64,000 nucleotides of DNA from Stenotrophomonas sp. ASS1 (GCF_004346925.1 NZ_CP031167.1:2438001-2502000), one strand, 5' to 3'; numbered from the stretch's first letter, positions 54,036 to 63,304 are shown. The notes: generated by a model not told the origin, from the letters alone. Made by a program: numbers and translations.

Positions 54036-56413
54036 GGCCCGATCACCAGTTCCGGCGTGTAGCCCAGCCCGCGCAGCTGCTGCAGTGCCGGGTCCAGCGT
54101 CGCCGGATCGCGCGGCAGTCGCACGCGCAGGCGCTGCCCGCTCTCGCCCGGCGTCGCTTCGGCATAGGCCTGCAGGCCCAGTGCCCGCACCTGCGCCACG
54201 CCCTGACTGGCACGTGCCGGGTCCAGCCCCTGCGCGAACTGCACCAGCTGTGCGTCGCTGTCACCGGACGGGTACAGCGCCGCCAGGCTGCTGCTCTGCA
54301 GCGGCTGGCCCTGGCCATCGCGCGCATTGCCCTGGCCGAGTACAGACAGGTCCTGCGGCGGCAGTTGCGGTGCCGACAGCGCCGGCAATGCCCAGCTCTG
54401 CACCGGTTGCGCGCCGGCCTGCGCGTTGCGCATGTAGTCGTAGCGGTCGCGGGTCAGGCGTTGGCTAGCGGCGGGGTCGCGCACCACGTGCGGGCGCAGG
54501 AACACCATCAGGTTGGTCTTGGCGCGCTTGCGCGTATCACTGCGGAACAGCGCCCCCAGCACCGGGATCTTTCCCAGCCCCGGCACCGCGTCACGACCGT
54601 GGCTGACGTTGTCCTCCAGCAGGCCACCCAGCACCATGATCTGGCCATCGTCCAGCAGTACGCTGGTATCCAGGGCGCGCTTGTTGGTGATGATGCCGGC
54701 CGTGCTGTTCGCGCTCTGCGCGTCGATGCTGCTGACTTCCTGGTAGATGTCCAGCTTCACCGTGCCGCCCTCGGAGATCTGCGGGCGTACCCGCAGCTTC
54801 AGGCCCACGTCCTCGCGCACGATGGTCTGGAACGGGTTGTTGCTGCCGCCGCCACCGTCGGTCACGTAGCGACCGCTGACGAACGGCACGGTCTGGCCGA
54901 CCATGATGCTGGCCGCCTCGTTGTCCAGCGTCATCAGGTTCGGCGTGGACAGGATGTTGGCACCACCCTTGCTCTGCAACGCATTGGCCAACGCTTTCAT
55001 GTTGAGGATCTGGCCGACACCGGGCAGGTTGATGGTGCCGTCGATGACACCGATCTTCAGACCGTCCTTGGGCAGCACGTCCAGGGTGGTGCGCGCGGCG
55101 GTGTTCAGGCCGCTGCCGCCGGTGACACCACCGAAATGGGTGCCGCCGAAGGTGCGGCCATTGCCCAGCATCCACTGCACGCCCAGTTCGGCCGCGTCGG
55201 TCTGGTTGACCTCCACGATGAGGCTTTCCACCAGCACCTGTGCACGGCGCTGGTCGAGCTGGTCGATCACCCGCCGAAGGTTGCGGTAGACCGGCTCCGG
55301 CGCCGAGATCAGCAGCGTGTTGGTGGCCACGTCGGCCTGCACCGAAATGCCGTTCTGGCTGAAGCCCGTGCTTCCGGCGTCGATCGGGTCGCGGCGGTTC
55401 GGGTCCAGCCGCTGCGATTCCAGCGCATTGCCACCGGTCTTGGCCTGCTGTGGCTGCGACGGCTGCGCGGGTGTGGAACGGTTTGCATCGCCGGGCAGTG
55501 GCGTGATGCCTTCGTTGCTGCCCATTGCCGGTGCATCGCTCTGCCCGGCCACCACGCCGCGCAGCACACCGGCGAGCTGGTTGGCCTGGGCATTGCGCAG
55601 GTAGACCACATGCAGGTTGCCGGACTCGTCCTGGGCACGGTCCAGCTTCTCCACCAACTGCCGCGCCAGGCGCGTTCGGCCCGGGCTGCTGGAGCGCAGC
55701 AGCACGCTGTTGCTGCGGGGGTCGGCCATCACCACCACCTTCTGGCTGGGCTCGGCGCCCTGCGCATCCAGCAACGGCGCGACCATCGCCGCTACGTCAA
55801 CGGCAATGCCCTGCTGCAGCTTCACCACATCCGTGTCCATGCCGGCCGGTGTATCGACGCTGGCGATCACGCGCGCGATGCGCTCCAGGTTGTCGGCATA
55901 GTCGGTGATCACCAGGGTGTTGTTGCCCGGGTTGGCAGTGATCGGATTGTCCGGGCTGATCATCGGCCGCAGCACTGCCACCAGCGCGGCCGCATTCTCG
56001 TAGCGCAGCGCGAAGGTGCGCGTGGCGATCTCACCCCCTGCACCGCCGCTGCCCACGCGGCCACCGAGCAGCTTGGCGTCGGCCTGCGGCACCACCCGGC
56101 TGACCCCGCCGTTCTCGACCACGGCGAAGCCGCGCATGCGCAGCGCGCCCAGCAGCAGCTGGTAGGCCTGGGAACGGCTGACCGGGCCATCGGAGACCAC
56201 CGTCATCTTGCCGGTCACCCGTGGGTCGACCAGGAACTGGCGGCCGGTGAACCGTGCTGCCATGCGCAGCACGCCACCGATATCGGTATCCACCAGGTTC
56301 AGCTGCACCGGCTCATCGGGGGCGTCCTGCGCCTGTGCCGGTGCAACAACGTGAGCGGAACCCACGATCAGGGCCAGTACAGTGCTGCAGGCAAGGCTGC
56401 GCATCGCCCTCAT
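54032..56413 (-). CDS. gspD: Type II secretin GspD
   Basis: This 793-residue outer-membrane secretin has a signal peptide (about 1-28, APAQAQ). An N0 domain (LNLVDTDIGGVLRMAARFTG), repeated N1-N3 domains (LVIVDYADNLERI type) and the C-terminal secretin (about 480-670, GLKLRVRPQI; VLLDDGQIMVLGGLLED) follow. An S-domain-like tail with Gln/Pro-rich sequence ends it. ATG 56413 overlaps the gspM stop. It forms the outer-membrane pore of the T2SS. Confidence 0.93.
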   Translation of the reverse strand: MRAMRSLACSTVLALIVGSAHVVAPAQAQDAPDEPVQLNLVDTDIGGVLRMAARFTGRQFLVDPRVTGKMTVVSDGPVSRSQAYQLLLGALRMRGFAVVENGGVSRVVPQADAKLLGGRVGSGGAGGEIATRTFALRYENAAALVAVLRPMISPDNPITANPGNNTLVITDYADNLERIARVIASVDTPAGMDTDVVKLQQGIAVDVAAMVAPLLDAQGAEPSQKVVVMADPRSNSVLLRSSSPGRTRLARQLVEKLDRAQDESGNLHVVYLRNAQANQLAGVLRGVVAGQSDAPAMGSNEGITPLPGDANRSTPAQPSQPQQAKTGGNALESQRLDPNRRDPIDAGSTGFSQNGISVQADVATNTLLISAPEPVYRNLRRVIDQLDQRRAQVLVESLIVEVNQTDAAELGVQWMLGNGRTFGGTHFGGVTGGSGLNTAARTTLDVLPKDGLKIGVIDGTINLPGVGQILNMKALANALQSKGGANILSTPNLMTLDNEAASIMVGQTVPFVSGRYVTDGGGGSNNPFQTIVREDVGLKLRVRPQISEGGTVKLDIYQEVSSIDAQSANSTAGIITNKRALDTSVLLDDGQIMVLGGLLEDNVSHGRDAVPGLGKIPVLGALFRSDTRKRAKTNLMVFLRPHVVRDPAASQRLTRDRYDYMRNAQAGAQPVQSWALPALSAPQLPPQDLSVLGQGNARDGQGQPLQSSSLAALYPSGDSDAQLVQFAQGLDPARASQGVAQVRALGLQAYAEATPGESGQRLRVRLPRDPATLDPALQQLRGLGYTPELVIGP

Positions 56414-56937
56414 GAATGGCCACCCGCAGTGAGTGCCACCACGATGTTTCCGGATATCCGTGCCGCCGGCATGTTCGCATCCCCTGTGCGTGTCAGTTGC
56501 AGCTGCTGCAGTTCGATGGCCGGATCGGCCAGCACGGGCAGCAGCCAGTTCCACAGTGCGTCAGCAGGTACGGCCTGCACCTGCAGGTGCCAACGCCCGT
56601 CGCGTGCTTCGACATGCAGTCCATCGGCGAGGCCGGCGGACTTGATTCCATTACGCAGCGAGGCCAGCGTCGGGCGCTGCCCCTGCACCTGCTGCTGGCG
56701 TTCGCGTGCACGCAGCAGCGGCGCCAGTGCGCGCGCCTGCGCCTGCAGCCGCGGCAGCTCAGCCTGCCAGTGCGCACGCTGTTTCAGCAGCGGCTCCAGC
56801 CAAAATGACCACAGCCCCGCTGCCAGCAGCGCCAGCGCCATCACTCCCAGCATCCAGCGCTCGCGCGGCGGCAGGTGCTGCCAGCGTCGCTGCAGACCGG
56901 CCAGGCCCTCTCCCAGGCGCACGGCTCTGGCGGTCAC
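56410..56937 (-). CDS. gspM: Type II secretion protein GspM
   Basis: This 175-residue protein has one N-terminal membrane helix (about 29-48, LGVMALALLAAGLWSFWL) and a periplasmic ferredoxin-like part. The GTG start overlaps the gspL stop (GTGA); its own stop overlaps gspD (ATGA). It binds GspL in the assembly platform. It is assigned largely by position and topology, since GspM sequences are poorly conserved. Confidence 0.82.
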   Translation of the reverse strand: MTARAVRLGEGLAGLQRRWQHLPPRERWMLGVMALALLAAGLWSFWLEPLLKQRAHWQAELPRLQAQARALAPLLRARERQQQVQGQRPTLASLRNGIKSAGLADGLHVEARDGRWHLQVQAVPADALWNWLLPVLADPAIELQQLQLTRTGDANMPAARISGNIVVALTAGGHS

Positions 56938-58097
56938 TGTCCGCCCCCGCTCACCCGCAGGCGTCCACCGGCCTCGCGCGCCAGCTGCAGGCCCTGCGCC
57001 TGCGCCGCCTGCTGCCACTGCTCCAGCCGCTGTGCGTCATCGGCTACCGCCTGCGCATCGGCGTCCAGCTCCAGTTCCAGCTGGCCGGGTTGATAGCGCA
57101 GGCCGCGCACCTGGCCGCCCAACTCCGGAATCGCCTGCAGCGTCGTTGCGACCTGCCGCTGCACCGGTGGCAACGGCGGCGCCGGCAACGGCACGGCCAG
57201 CGCGCGCCGCGCCTGCAGCACCGGATCCACCACATCGGTGATCTCCGGAAAGTGCGAGCTGAACTGCCGCGCCATGTTCTGCTGCAACGCCTCGCCCTCG
57301 CTGCGCCAGCGCGAGACCTGCAGCTGCAGACCGAGCGCGGCCAGCAGCATCGCCGTCAAAGCCAGCCCGATCGCAAGCCGCGGCGCTTTCTGGCCCGCGC
57401 CGGGCAGCGGCAATGACCAGCCTGGCAAGGGGCCGGAGGCCTGCCGTTCATGTGTGACGGCGGTGGCCGGCAGGCTGTCTGGCCACGTCGGCGGCACACC
57501 GTCGATCCACTGCACGGCCTGCACGCCGGCCTGTTGCAGGCGCACGGCCAGCGTCTGCATCACCGCGCAGGCGTCACGTCCGCCATACCATTGAACGAAA
57601 CCCCGGTCGCGCCCGCTGCGTACCAGCAGATGCTCGCCGCTGACCTGCAGCGTGGCCTGTCCGTCCTGCCAGGGCAGCAGCAGCGGCGTCGGATACAGTG
57701 CCTGCAGCCGCAGTGCACACGAAGCCAGCAACTGCTGCGCCTGCAGAAGCGCCTGCTGGCCCAGCCAGGCCACAGGAACCGTGCCGTCCGCCGCCTGCGC
57801 ACCGTGGGCCAGCGCCACCTCCTGCAGGTCATCCAGCAGCATCGCCTCCACCTCACCCTGCAACGCCGACTGCAGGCGGCGCCCGGACAACGGCGGCAGC
57901 TGCAGTTCCAGCAGGATCAGGTCGTTCGGATCGAGGCAGGCATGCACCGCAGCCTGCGGATGCCGCAGGCCCAGCGCCGCCAGCGTATCGCAACCGTGAG
58001 CCAGCACCTCACCCTTGTGCAGCTGTGCCCAGTCCACCGCGCTGTCGGCGCGCAGACGCTCCAACGCCGGCAGGCGCACCCGAAGCTGCACGTTCAT
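56934..58097 (-). CDS. gspL: Type II secretion protein GspL
   Basis: This 387-residue protein has an N-terminal cytoplasmic actin-like domain (about 1-230, LEL and ALAHGAQAA region), one membrane helix (about 238-258, LAIGLALTAMLLAALGLQL) and a periplasmic ferredoxin-like domain. The cytoplasmic part recruits GspE. ATG 58097 overlaps the gspK stop. Confidence 0.85.
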   Translation of the reverse strand: MNVQLRVRLPALERLRADSAVDWAQLHKGEVLAHGCDTLAALGLRHPQAAVHACLDPNDLILLELQLPPLSGRRLQSALQGEVEAMLLDDLQEVALAHGAQAADGTVPVAWLGQQALLQAQQLLASCALRLQALYPTPLLLPWQDGQATLQVSGEHLLVRSGRDRGFVQWYGGRDACAVMQTLAVRLQQAGVQAVQWIDGVPPTWPDSLPATAVTHERQASGPLPGWSLPLPGAGQKAPRLAIGLALTAMLLAALGLQLQVSRWRSEGEALQQNMARQFSSHFPEITDVVDPVLQARRALAVPLPAPPLPPVQRQVATTLQAIPELGGQVRGLRYQPGQLELELDADAQAVADDAQRLEQWQQAAQAQGLQLAREAGGRLRVSGGGQ

Positions 58098-58999
58098 GCG
58101 CCGATCCTCGTCCACACGCGTTGCACACGCACGCCATCGTCGCGGTACTCGCGCCAGAGCAGCGCGCGAAAATCAACCCCGCTGCCGTCAGCCTGCACCT
58201 GGCCGACTGCCAGGAACCACTCGCTATGGATACCCAAGGGAAGCACCGCCATCTGTTCGTTGCTCAGTTGGAGTCGGTTGGCGATGTCGCCGCGATTGAG
58301 CAGCCAATGGCCAGCGTCGCGCTCACCGAGCAGCGCCTGCAGCCGTGCCGGCTCGACCGCAGGCGTCACCGCCTGCAGAACGCGCAGGTCGCAGGTGTTG
58401 GCGTTCACCAGGGTCTGCGCCGGCAGCACCACGGTGCGCCGCTCCAGCGCCTGCAATGCCACCGCATCGGCACCGGGCAGCACCTGCGCGATCAGCGATT
58501 CGCGCGGCAACGGCGCCTGCGCCTGCAGGTCGCCATCACGCAGCCTCGCCTGGATGTGATCGGCAGCAGATGCACAGGCACCCTGCCCCAGCCCCTGCCC
58601 GGCACACAGCGCGATGAACGCGCGCCGTGCCTCCGGGTCCGGCTTGCCATAGGCCAGCAGGTTGCGCAGGTTGAACATGGACTGTGCATCGACCAGCTGC
58701 AACTGCACCGGCAGCGGCGCCTGCAGCGTCAGTGGACGCGCCCAACGGCCGCTGCGCACCGTGGTCAACTGCTCCTTTACATCGTCACGCAGCTGCTGCG
58801 CCGCGCGCTCCAGGGTGGCATCGACCGCCATGCTCACCTGCGCACGCAGCTGGTCGCCACGCAGCGCACGCAGCTGTGCCGACTGCCGGGTCAGCAGTGC
58901 AGTGGCAATCACCGCCACCAATGCCACCACCAGCAGGGCGACGATCACCGCCATGCCGCGCTGGCGGGTGCACGGGACCGAACGCGTCCGGGCTGTCAT
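58094..58999 (-). CDS. gspK: Type II secretion pseudopilin GspK
   Basis: This 301-residue minor pseudopilin has an N-terminal site QRG-MAVIVALLVVALVAV lacking Glu at +5, which is normal for GspK. The large C-terminal domain with two cysteine pairs caps the pseudopilus tip. ATG 58999 has GAGG 7 bases upstream; a GTG at 59005 lies inside that context. Its partners GspI and GspJ are encoded at 36.0-37.0 kb. Confidence 0.88.
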   Translation of the reverse strand: MTARTRSVPCTRQRGMAVIVALLVVALVAVIATALLTRQSAQLRALRGDQLRAQVSMAVDATLERAAQQLRDDVKEQLTTVRSGRWARPLTLQAPLPVQLQLVDAQSMFNLRNLLAYGKPDPEARRAFIALCAGQGLGQGACASAADHIQARLRDGDLQAQAPLPRESLIAQVLPGADAVALQALERRTVVLPAQTLVNANTCDLRVLQAVTPAVEPARLQALLGERDAGHWLLNRGDIANRLQLSNEQMAVLPLGIHSEWFLAVGQVQADGSGVDFRALLWREYRDDGVRVQRVWTRIGA

Positions 59000-59008
59000 C
59001 TGCACGCC

Positions 59009-59446
59009 TCACAGCTGCCAGGAGCCGATGTCCGCGTTCCCGGCGTCGCCACCAGGCTTGCTGTCCGCACCCAGCGAGAACACATCGATGTCGCCATGGG
59101 TTCCGGGAATCTGGTACTGGTACGGATGGCCCCATGGGTCATTCGGCAGGCGATCCAGATACGGTGTCACCGGCATCGCACCGCTGCCCTGCGGCGGCTT
59201 CACCAGCGCCTGCAGGCCCTGTTCGGCGCTGGGATAGCGACCGTTGTCCAGCTTGAACAACTTCAATGCCTGCATCAGCGCAGCGATGTCCTGGCGCGCC
59301 GCCACCACGCGCGCCTGGTCGGGACGGTCCATCAACCGCGGCACGATCAATGCCGCGAGAATGCCGATGATCACCACCACCACCATGATCTCGATCAGGC
59401 TGAAGCCCTGCTGCCGAGCCCTGCGACCACCCACTTGCCTTGCCAT
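59009..59446 (-). CDS. gspG: Type II secretion major pseudopilin GspG
   Basis: This 145-residue major pseudopilin has prepilin site QGFSLIEIMVVVVIIGILAAL (Glu at +5) at residue 15. Its C-terminal calcium-loop region carries DPWGHPYQY and the SLGADSKPGG turn typical of GspG. It is the first gene of the seven-gene gsp set G-K-L-M-D-E-F, and no gspO prepilin peptidase is seen nearby. Confidence 0.92.
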   Translation of the reverse strand: MARQVGGRRARQQGFSLIEIMVVVVIIGILAALIVPRLMDRPDQARVVAARQDIAALMQALKLFKLDNGRYPSAEQGLQALVKPPQGSGAMPVTPYLDRLPNDPWGHPYQYQIPGTHGDIDVFSLGADSKPGGDAGNADIGSWQL

Positions 59447-59503
59447 TGTTCCGCCCTCGTCATCCTGGAAGAGACCGCTGCGCCATGGTCAGCGGTGCAT
59501 GTG

Positions 59504-60088
59504 TCAGTACGATAAACATCCGCCTGCTATTCGCTGCGCGTGTGCCTGTGCAGGCGCAGCACGTGCCGCAGGTACACATGCAGACTCGAACAAGTGCTGC
59601 GGCACGCTGGCCAGCGCATCGTCGATGCAGCCGCGCAGCAACGGGTGCGCGCAGGCCTGCAGCAGGCGCACGCACTGCATCGGCGACCACGCGGTGCCAT
59701 GGTCGAGGCCGATGAACATCCGGTAGGCCTGGTGGTAGCGCAGATCGTCGTACACGCGCTGCGCACTGGTGAGATCACGCACGACCACCAGCAACGCCGC
59801 ACGTTGCAGCTGCCGCACATCGCCCGCGTCAAGCGGCAGCGCGTTCATGGCCGCTTCGGGCCAGGGCCGCAGCTGCAGATCGAGGGCGCGCCGCAGCGCG
59901 GCCAGCGGATGCGCGCTGCTGTCCAGTGCCGCCCAGCGCGCCGCATCGGCCCAGGCATCACTGGACAGCACCCAGACCCACGAGTGCCCATAGCGCTGCA
60001 CGTTCACGGGCGTATGCCGTGCCTGTTCCAGCGACTGGCTCAGGTGACGATCCAGCTCCAGCATGCTGATCCTGCGACTGTCTGCCAT
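59504..60088 (-). CDS. Phd-fold protein with helical extension (paralog 2)
   Basis: This 194-residue protein has residues 1-45 with a Phd/YefM-like pattern (ISMLELDRHLSQSLEQARHTPVNVQRYG, then WVWVLSS). A helical C-terminal domain of about 130 residues follows that is not part of known antitoxins. It aligns over its full length with the 183-residue protein encoded just upstream. Start at 60088 matches the paralog; ATG 60064 is possible. No toxin gene is nearby. It lies directly upstream of gspG on the same strand. Possibly a DNA-binding regulator or sensor for the T2SS. No known family name fits with confidence. Confidence 0.55.
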   Translation of the reverse strand: MADSRRISMLELDRHLSQSLEQARHTPVNVQRYGHSWVWVLSSDAWADAARWAALDSSAHPLAALRRALDLQLRPWPEAAMNALPLDAGDVRQLQRAALLVVVRDLTSAQRVYDDLRYHQAYRMFIGLDHGTAWSPMQCVRLLQACAHPLLRGCIDDALASVPQHLFESACVPAARAAPAQAHAQRIAGGCLSY

Positions 60089-60208
60089 CGGCGCCGCCCG
60101 TGCTCCGCGACGCGTGGTGCGTCGTACTCTGCAGAAGACGTCAGCAAGGCAGGTGAAGCGACAACGCGAATGCATCTCTGTGCGCTGCGTGGCGCTTCAT
60201 CAGTAACG

Positions 60209-60760
60209 TCATCGCAGCGTCATCTGCCTGCAGGCTTCGCGCTCCAGTCGCGGTACGTCGCCGCCGCAGCGCCGCGCAAGAATCGCCACCTCACTACGCT
60301 GCGCGAACGCCGCCAGCGCGTCGGACATGTCCACGTCATCCAGCCATGACGCCATCGCAACACGCAGCGCTGGCAGCTGCCAGCCATCCATCACGCCATG
60401 GGTGCCGGCCACGAACCAGTGCCAAAGACGATGATGCTGTACCTGCTCGTGCAGTTGCACGAGATCGTCGATGCCGTGCATGCCCATCAGCAGCAGCACG
60501 CGCGCCATCGCCGCAGGCGGCAGCGTGCCGGCCTCAGCGAGGGGCAGCACCTGCTGCTGCAGCCGCAGCAGCATCGCCAACGGGTGCGACTGCGGATCGA
60601 AGTCCAGCAGCACGGCCTGTTGCTGCCACTGCGCGTCGGACACCACGCACACCCATGGCGAGCCGTAGCGATGCACCATCAAGGGCCGTCGCTGCGTGGT
60701 TTCCAGCAACGCCGACAGGTTGCGGCGCAGATCCAGCACACCGATGGTCTCGTTGCGCAT
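60209..60760 (-). CDS. Phd-fold protein with helical extension (paralog 1)
   Basis: This 183-residue protein has an N-terminal Phd/YefM-like domain (residues 6-45; IGVLDLRRNLSALLETTQRRPLMVHRYG, then WVCVVSDAQW). A helical domain rich in Leu, Trp and His follows (HRLWHWFVAGTHGVMDGW). It is a paralog of the next gene downstream. AAGGAG precedes the ATG. It lies between a FecR-like gene and gspG on one strand, suggesting a common control unit. No toxin partner or known function. Confidence 0.55.
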   Translation of the reverse strand: MRNETIGVLDLRRNLSALLETTQRRPLMVHRYGSPWVCVVSDAQWQQQAVLLDFDPQSHPLAMLLRLQQQVLPLAEAGTLPPAAMARVLLLMGMHGIDDLVQLHEQVQHHRLWHWFVAGTHGVMDGWQLPALRVAMASWLDDVDMSDALAAFAQRSEVAILARRCGGDVPRLEREACRQMTLR

Positions 60761-60818
60761 CCTTGGCGTCTCCTTGCTTGCAACAGCCCTGCACGGCGCG
60801 CACGGCCAGCGTCTTCAT

Positions 60819-61799
60819 CTAACCAAGGACGGCAATGCCACCCGGAAAGCGACGCAGATCCAGCGACATCGTCAGTCGCAGCTGCTCCAGCGCCGCGTCC
60901 GGATCATCGATGCGGAAGCGGCCGCTGACCGGGGCCCGCGCCAATGCCGATTCGCCCAGCAGCACCTTGCCGCGGCGGTAGCGGTTGATTTCATCCACCA
61001 CCTCGCGCAATGGGGCGCGACGGAACACCAGCATACCCTCGGTCCAGGCGCTCACTTCCGAGGCCAGGGCTTCGGCCACCACGCCACTGAGGCGCTCGTC
61101 GTATTGGGTCTGCTGGCCCGCCTGCAGCTGCAGGCGGCCCTGCGGGTGCTCGATGCGGGCGCTGCCCTGCAGGCAGGTCACCCGTACCTGGCCGTGGGTG
61201 TTGCGGACGTCCAGGCGCACCGCACCTTCATCGGCGATCACGCAGCCCGGCCCCGCGAACAGGGCGAGGCGCAGGCCTGCCTGGGTTTCGATCGCGGCCT
61301 GGCCCTGCACCAGCTCGAAGCCTTCGCCTAGCGTGTCCGAACGACGGCGCAGGCTGCTCTGTGTATCCAGTTCGATCTTCAGCTGCGGCAAGGGCGCGAT
61401 CTGCAGCCGTTCACCGGTGCCGGTGTGGAAATCGGCCGCCATCGCCGTCACCGAGGGCCACAGCCCCAGCGGCGGGCGGATCGCCGCCACCACCACCAGA
61501 CTGGCCGGTGCGGCAATCGCGGCGCCCAGGAAGGCGCGCCGGCTCCAGCGCTGGGCCGGCGTCGGCGCGACCGGCTGGCGCACAGCGGCGGGCAGCTGTT
61601 CGCCGGCCAGGCGTACCTGTTCCCATTGCCGGCGCGCACGGCCGAATGCTTCGCGATGGCGCGGGTCAGCCTCGCACCACTCACGGAACCTGCGCCCATC
61701 GGCGGCGGTGGCCTCGCCCGAGGTCAGCCGCACCACCCACGCGTGGGCCTGACGCTCGACGGCATCCAGCGGGCGTTGCGGGCGATCGTCAGGATCCAT
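60819..61799 (-). CDS. FecR-like anti-sigma regulator with twin-arginine motif
   Basis: This 326-residue protein has an N-terminal domain (1-80; DAVERQAHAWVVRLTSGEATAADGRRFREW) that binds ECF sigma factors. A membrane segment is preceded by SRRAFLGA (86-93), a Tat-type signal as reported for FecR proteins. The periplasmic FecR domain (about 120-220) and a C-terminal signalling part (about 240-320; LREVVDEINRYRRGKVLLGE) follow. It sits between the ECF sigma upstream and the Phd-fold genes downstream. It probably controls that sigma. Unlike the heme cluster, no TonB-dependent receptor gene accompanies it. Confidence 0.82.
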   Translation of the reverse strand: MDPDDRPQRPLDAVERQAHAWVVRLTSGEATAADGRRFREWCEADPRHREAFGRARRQWEQVRLAGEQLPAAVRQPVAPTPAQRWSRRAFLGAAIAAPASLVVVAAIRPPLGLWPSVTAMAADFHTGTGERLQIAPLPQLKIELDTQSSLRRRSDTLGEGFELVQGQAAIETQAGLRLALFAGPGCVIADEGAVRLDVRNTHGQVRVTCLQGSARIEHPQGRLQLQAGQQTQYDERLSGVVAEALASEVSAWTEGMLVFRRAPLREVVDEINRYRRGKVLLGESALARAPVSGRFRIDDPDAALEQLRLTMSLDLRRFPGGIAVLG

Positions 61800-61868
61800 G
61801 GGGGCTCATGCCGGACCCGCACGCTGCGGGGTTCTGCTCGGCGTCAAAGTGTAGACGGATGCCGCCGC

Positions 61869-62399
61869 TCAGAACCGCACCTGACGCCCCTGTCCGCTGC
61901 GCTCGGCCAGGTAGTCCTGGGCCGCTTTCAGCTCGCGCTGCACAAGCCGCAGCGACACGCCCAGCTGGTCGGCGACGTCGCGCTGCTGCAGGCCATCGAC
62001 GCGGATCGCCAGCAGGATGCGGCGTCGGCGCTCGGGCATGCGCTGCAGCAGGCCGACCATGTCCTCCAGCGCGAAATCCAGTTCGGCCGCCTGCGCCGGG
62101 CCCGGTGCCGGGTCGGCCATCTCCATCAGCGTATCCACCTCTTCCAGGCTCAGCAGGCGGTGGTCGGCACGCTGGCGGTCGATCACCGTGTTCATCGCCA
62201 TGCGCAGCAGGTAGGCCGCGGGGTTCTGCACGGCATCCAGGCGGTCACGGCGCGCACTCAGGCGCATCCAGGTGTCCTGCAGTGCATCCCCGGCCAGTTC
62301 TTCCGACCCCAGCTTGCGTACCAGGCGGCGCTTCAGCTCGTCGTAGGCCCCCAGAAGGTGGTCCATCAGGTCAACTGCCCCAGCCGTACCGTTGCTCAT
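61869..62399 (-). CDS. ECF sigma factor
   Basis: This 176-residue ECF sigma has region 2 at about 12-75 (LLGAYDELKRRLVRKLGSEELAGDALQDTWMRL; AYLLRMAMNTVIDRQR) and region 4 at about 115-165 (MPERRRRILLAIRVDGLQQRDVADQLGVSLRLVQREL). ATG 62399 follows AAGGA. Its anti-sigma is the adjacent FecR-like protein, and a chimeric STN-TonB protein is encoded just upstream. Target promoters are not known; the gsp genes or the genes between are candidates. Confidence 0.85.
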   Translation of the reverse strand: MSNGTAGAVDLMDHLLGAYDELKRRLVRKLGSEELAGDALQDTWMRLSARRDRLDAVQNPAAYLLRMAMNTVIDRQRADHRLLSLEEVDTLMEMADPAPGPAQAAELDFALEDMVGLLQRMPERRRRILLAIRVDGLQQRDVADQLGVSLRLVQRELKAAQDYLAERSGQGRQVRF

Positions 62400-62415
62400 G
62401 TTCGAATCCTTGAAG

Positions 62416-63096
62416 TCATGGAAGGGGCGCGCGCCGGCCACAGTCGTGGTCGGTGCCGGAAGGTCGGATCTGCAGCGTCACCGGCTGCGGCAGCGCGGCG
62501 GCATCGGGCGCCAGCACCAGGCTCTGCAGCGCCTGCAACAGGCGCGCATCGCGGCGGGCACTGCCACTGCCCGACAGCAGCTCGGGCTGCTGCACCCGGC
62601 CCTCGCCGTCGACGCGGAAGCGCAGCGTTGCGGCATAGCGGCCGGGCGCGATCTCGGGGTCGTCACAGAACGCCGCACGCAGGCGCTGCTGCAGGCCGCC
62701 GTAGCGACGCCGACGTTCAGCATCCGGGAGCTCGGCGCCAATACCGGGTTCGGCTGCCGAGGGCGTGCCCCGGCGCAGCACCACGCGCTGCTCGCCGATC
62801 ACCTCGGCCTCGATACCGGAATCCTGCAGCAGCATCTGCAAGGCAGGCAGCGGCGCAAGGCTGGCGCGCAGCGCATGGCTGCTACGGCCGGCGGCAAGAT
62901 CGCCCGGGTACATCACCGACCACCCGCTGATGACGCTGAAGCGCTCGACCGCCTGTTCCAGCGGCTGCGCGGGGATGTCGTAGGCATGAACACCGTCCTG
63001 CCCCACAGCGGCAAAGGACAGCAGCAGCCATGCGGCGATGGCCACCTTCCAAATTCTGACCGCATGGTGTCCATTCAGCCCCCTGACGTAGAACAC
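62416..63096 (-). CDS. STN-TonB chimeric signalling protein
   Basis: This 226-residue protein combines a membrane or signal segment (about 12-38), an STN domain (39-108; YDIPAQPLEQAVERF and GIEAEVI) and a TonB-like C-terminal domain (about 135-212; RYAATLRFRVDGEGRVQQPELLSGSG). STN is normally the N-terminal signalling domain of TonB receptors, while the second half is a TonB domain. The chimera could relay a signal from an outer-membrane receptor to the adjacent FecR/ECF pair. GTG 63096 was chosen (GAGG 5 bases upstream); other starts are TTG. The receptor partner is not in this window. Confidence 0.72.
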   Translation of the reverse strand: MFYVRGLNGHHAVRIWKVAIAAWLLLSFAAVGQDGVHAYDIPAQPLEQAVERFSVISGWSVMYPGDLAAGRSSHALRASLAPLPALQMLLQDSGIEAEVIGEQRVVLRRGTPSAAEPGIGAELPDAERRRRYGGLQQRLRAAFCDDPEIAPGRYAATLRFRVDGEGRVQQPELLSGSGSARRDARLLQALQSLVLAPDAAALPQPVTLQIRPSGTDHDCGRRAPLP

Positions 63097-63304
63097 ATGA
63101 CCCTCGGCAGCGACAGCAGCTGCAGTGGACGCGCGGCACGACCGGAACCCCGGCCCGCGCGCGACCAGCAAGCGGGCTCAAACCGTACCGGGGGCACATG
63201 TCATTGCGATGACCGCCGCCCACGGCCGACCGTCAGGCCAGCCTTCCTGGAGCCAGTCACGAATCATGAAACAACGAATCGAACAGGCCATGTCCTCCAG
63301 GCGT

